DNA of 34,972 nucleotides. Origin: Tabrizicola_A sp044377735. Its GTDB lineage: Bacteria; Pseudomonadota; Alphaproteobacteria; Rhodobacterales; Rhodobacteraceae. The position numbers and the translations under genes were made by a program. The notes below the pieces were generated by a model that saw only the letters and a program-made list of their open reading frames with translations, ran no database searches and was not told the DNA's origin. The stretch is from positions 1-34,972 of the forward strand of contig JBILYK010000033.1 in the NCBI GenBank assembly GCA_044377735.1, written 5' to 3'. Below are positions 34,917 to 34,972 of this stretch, piece after piece (positions within the stretch are counted from its first letter, which is position 1; every line of letters begins with the position of its first letter).

Positions 34917-34972
34917 ATGACATTCATTGAAGAGGTTTACACTGACCTGACCAAACGAACACCAATCAACAC
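34917..34972 (+). CDS. N-terminal fragment of an unknown gene, cut by the window end
   Basis: ATG 34917 with an ideal AAGGAG (34905-34910, six bases upstream) opens a frame (MTFIEEVYTDLTKRTPINT) that runs to the last base of the window. Too little sequence is present to identify it. Its structured leader, and a 13-mer shared with the promoter of the HUH-motif gene at 34793-34805, suggest common control of both genes. Confidence 0.6.
   Translation, partial: MTFIEEVYTDLTKRTPIN

Larger units (their letters stand above)
31905..34972. mobile_element. Putative plasmid- or phage-derived accessory segment (right end outside window)
   Basis: Base composition drops sharply relative to the first 31 kb, gene density falls, codon use shifts to A/T-ending codons, and repeats become common. 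The segment encodes a protein with HUH-endonuclease motifs, a DUF6641-like protein of the type found in phages and plasmids, two small membrane proteins, and an origin-like array of hairpin plus tandem repeats. No integrase, transposase or terminal repeat is visible, so the element type is an inference. A plasmid joined by misassembly cannot be excluded. Confidence 0.45.

Overview
The window looks like a chromosomal segment from a Rhodobacteraceae-type alphaproteobacterium. Core genes are GC-rich and tightly packed with ATGA-type overlaps, and several conserved hypotheticals (DUF5928-type GT14 enzyme, PstS-OmpA fusion, secreted protein between gltD and gltB) are familiar from that family. No species is claimed.

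Layout. (1) 1-7.0 kb, minus strand: glutamate synthase, gltD - small secreted protein - gltB, ending in a strong intrinsic terminator. (2) 7.1-8.9 kb, minus: an NDUFA9-like NAD(P)-binding protein and uppP. (3) 9.1-9.2 kb: tRNA-Leu(CAG) with its own promoter and terminator. (4) 9.3-14.1 kb, plus: rnd - kdsD - lptC - lptA - lptB - hpf - ptsN, a Kdo/LPS-export operon running into ribosome hibernation and nitrogen-PTS genes. rpoN, usual between lptB and hpf, is absent. (5) 14.1-21.9 kb, minus: a surface-glycan block, cysQ - kdsB - GT2 and galU - GT4 - GT2 - GT14. A capsule-type ABC permease without its ATPase stands divergently beside it. (6) 22.9-26.2 kb: dnaK-dnaJ with a heat-shock-like promoter, an intercistronic hairpin and a terminator. 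(7) 26.3-31.6 kb: a DUF475/TerC-like membrane protein, radC, and a minus-strand set of a membrane-anchored Ala/Pro-rich protein, a PstS-OmpA fusion and a methyltransferase.

From about 31.9 kb to the end the DNA becomes clearly AT-richer, gene density falls and inverted repeats become frequent. This part holds two overlapping small multi-pass membrane proteins, a DUF6641-like protein, a single-domain protein with HUH-endonuclease motifs, a two-unit 53-bp tandem repeat, a cruciform-prone hairpin, and a leader of alternating GCAAG/CTTGC elements before a gene cut off by the window edge. I read it as a plasmid- or phage-derived accessory segment whose replication or transfer module (HUH protein, hairpin, tandem repeats) is the best candidate for something undescribed.

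The core genes work together around the envelope. KdsD and KdsB supply activated Kdo, LptCAB exports LPS, UppP recycles the undecaprenyl carrier, GalU provides UDP-glucose, and the glycosyltransferases plus the permease probably build and export a surface polysaccharide. GltBD supplies glutamate, and PtsN and HPF link to nitrogen and stationary-phase control.
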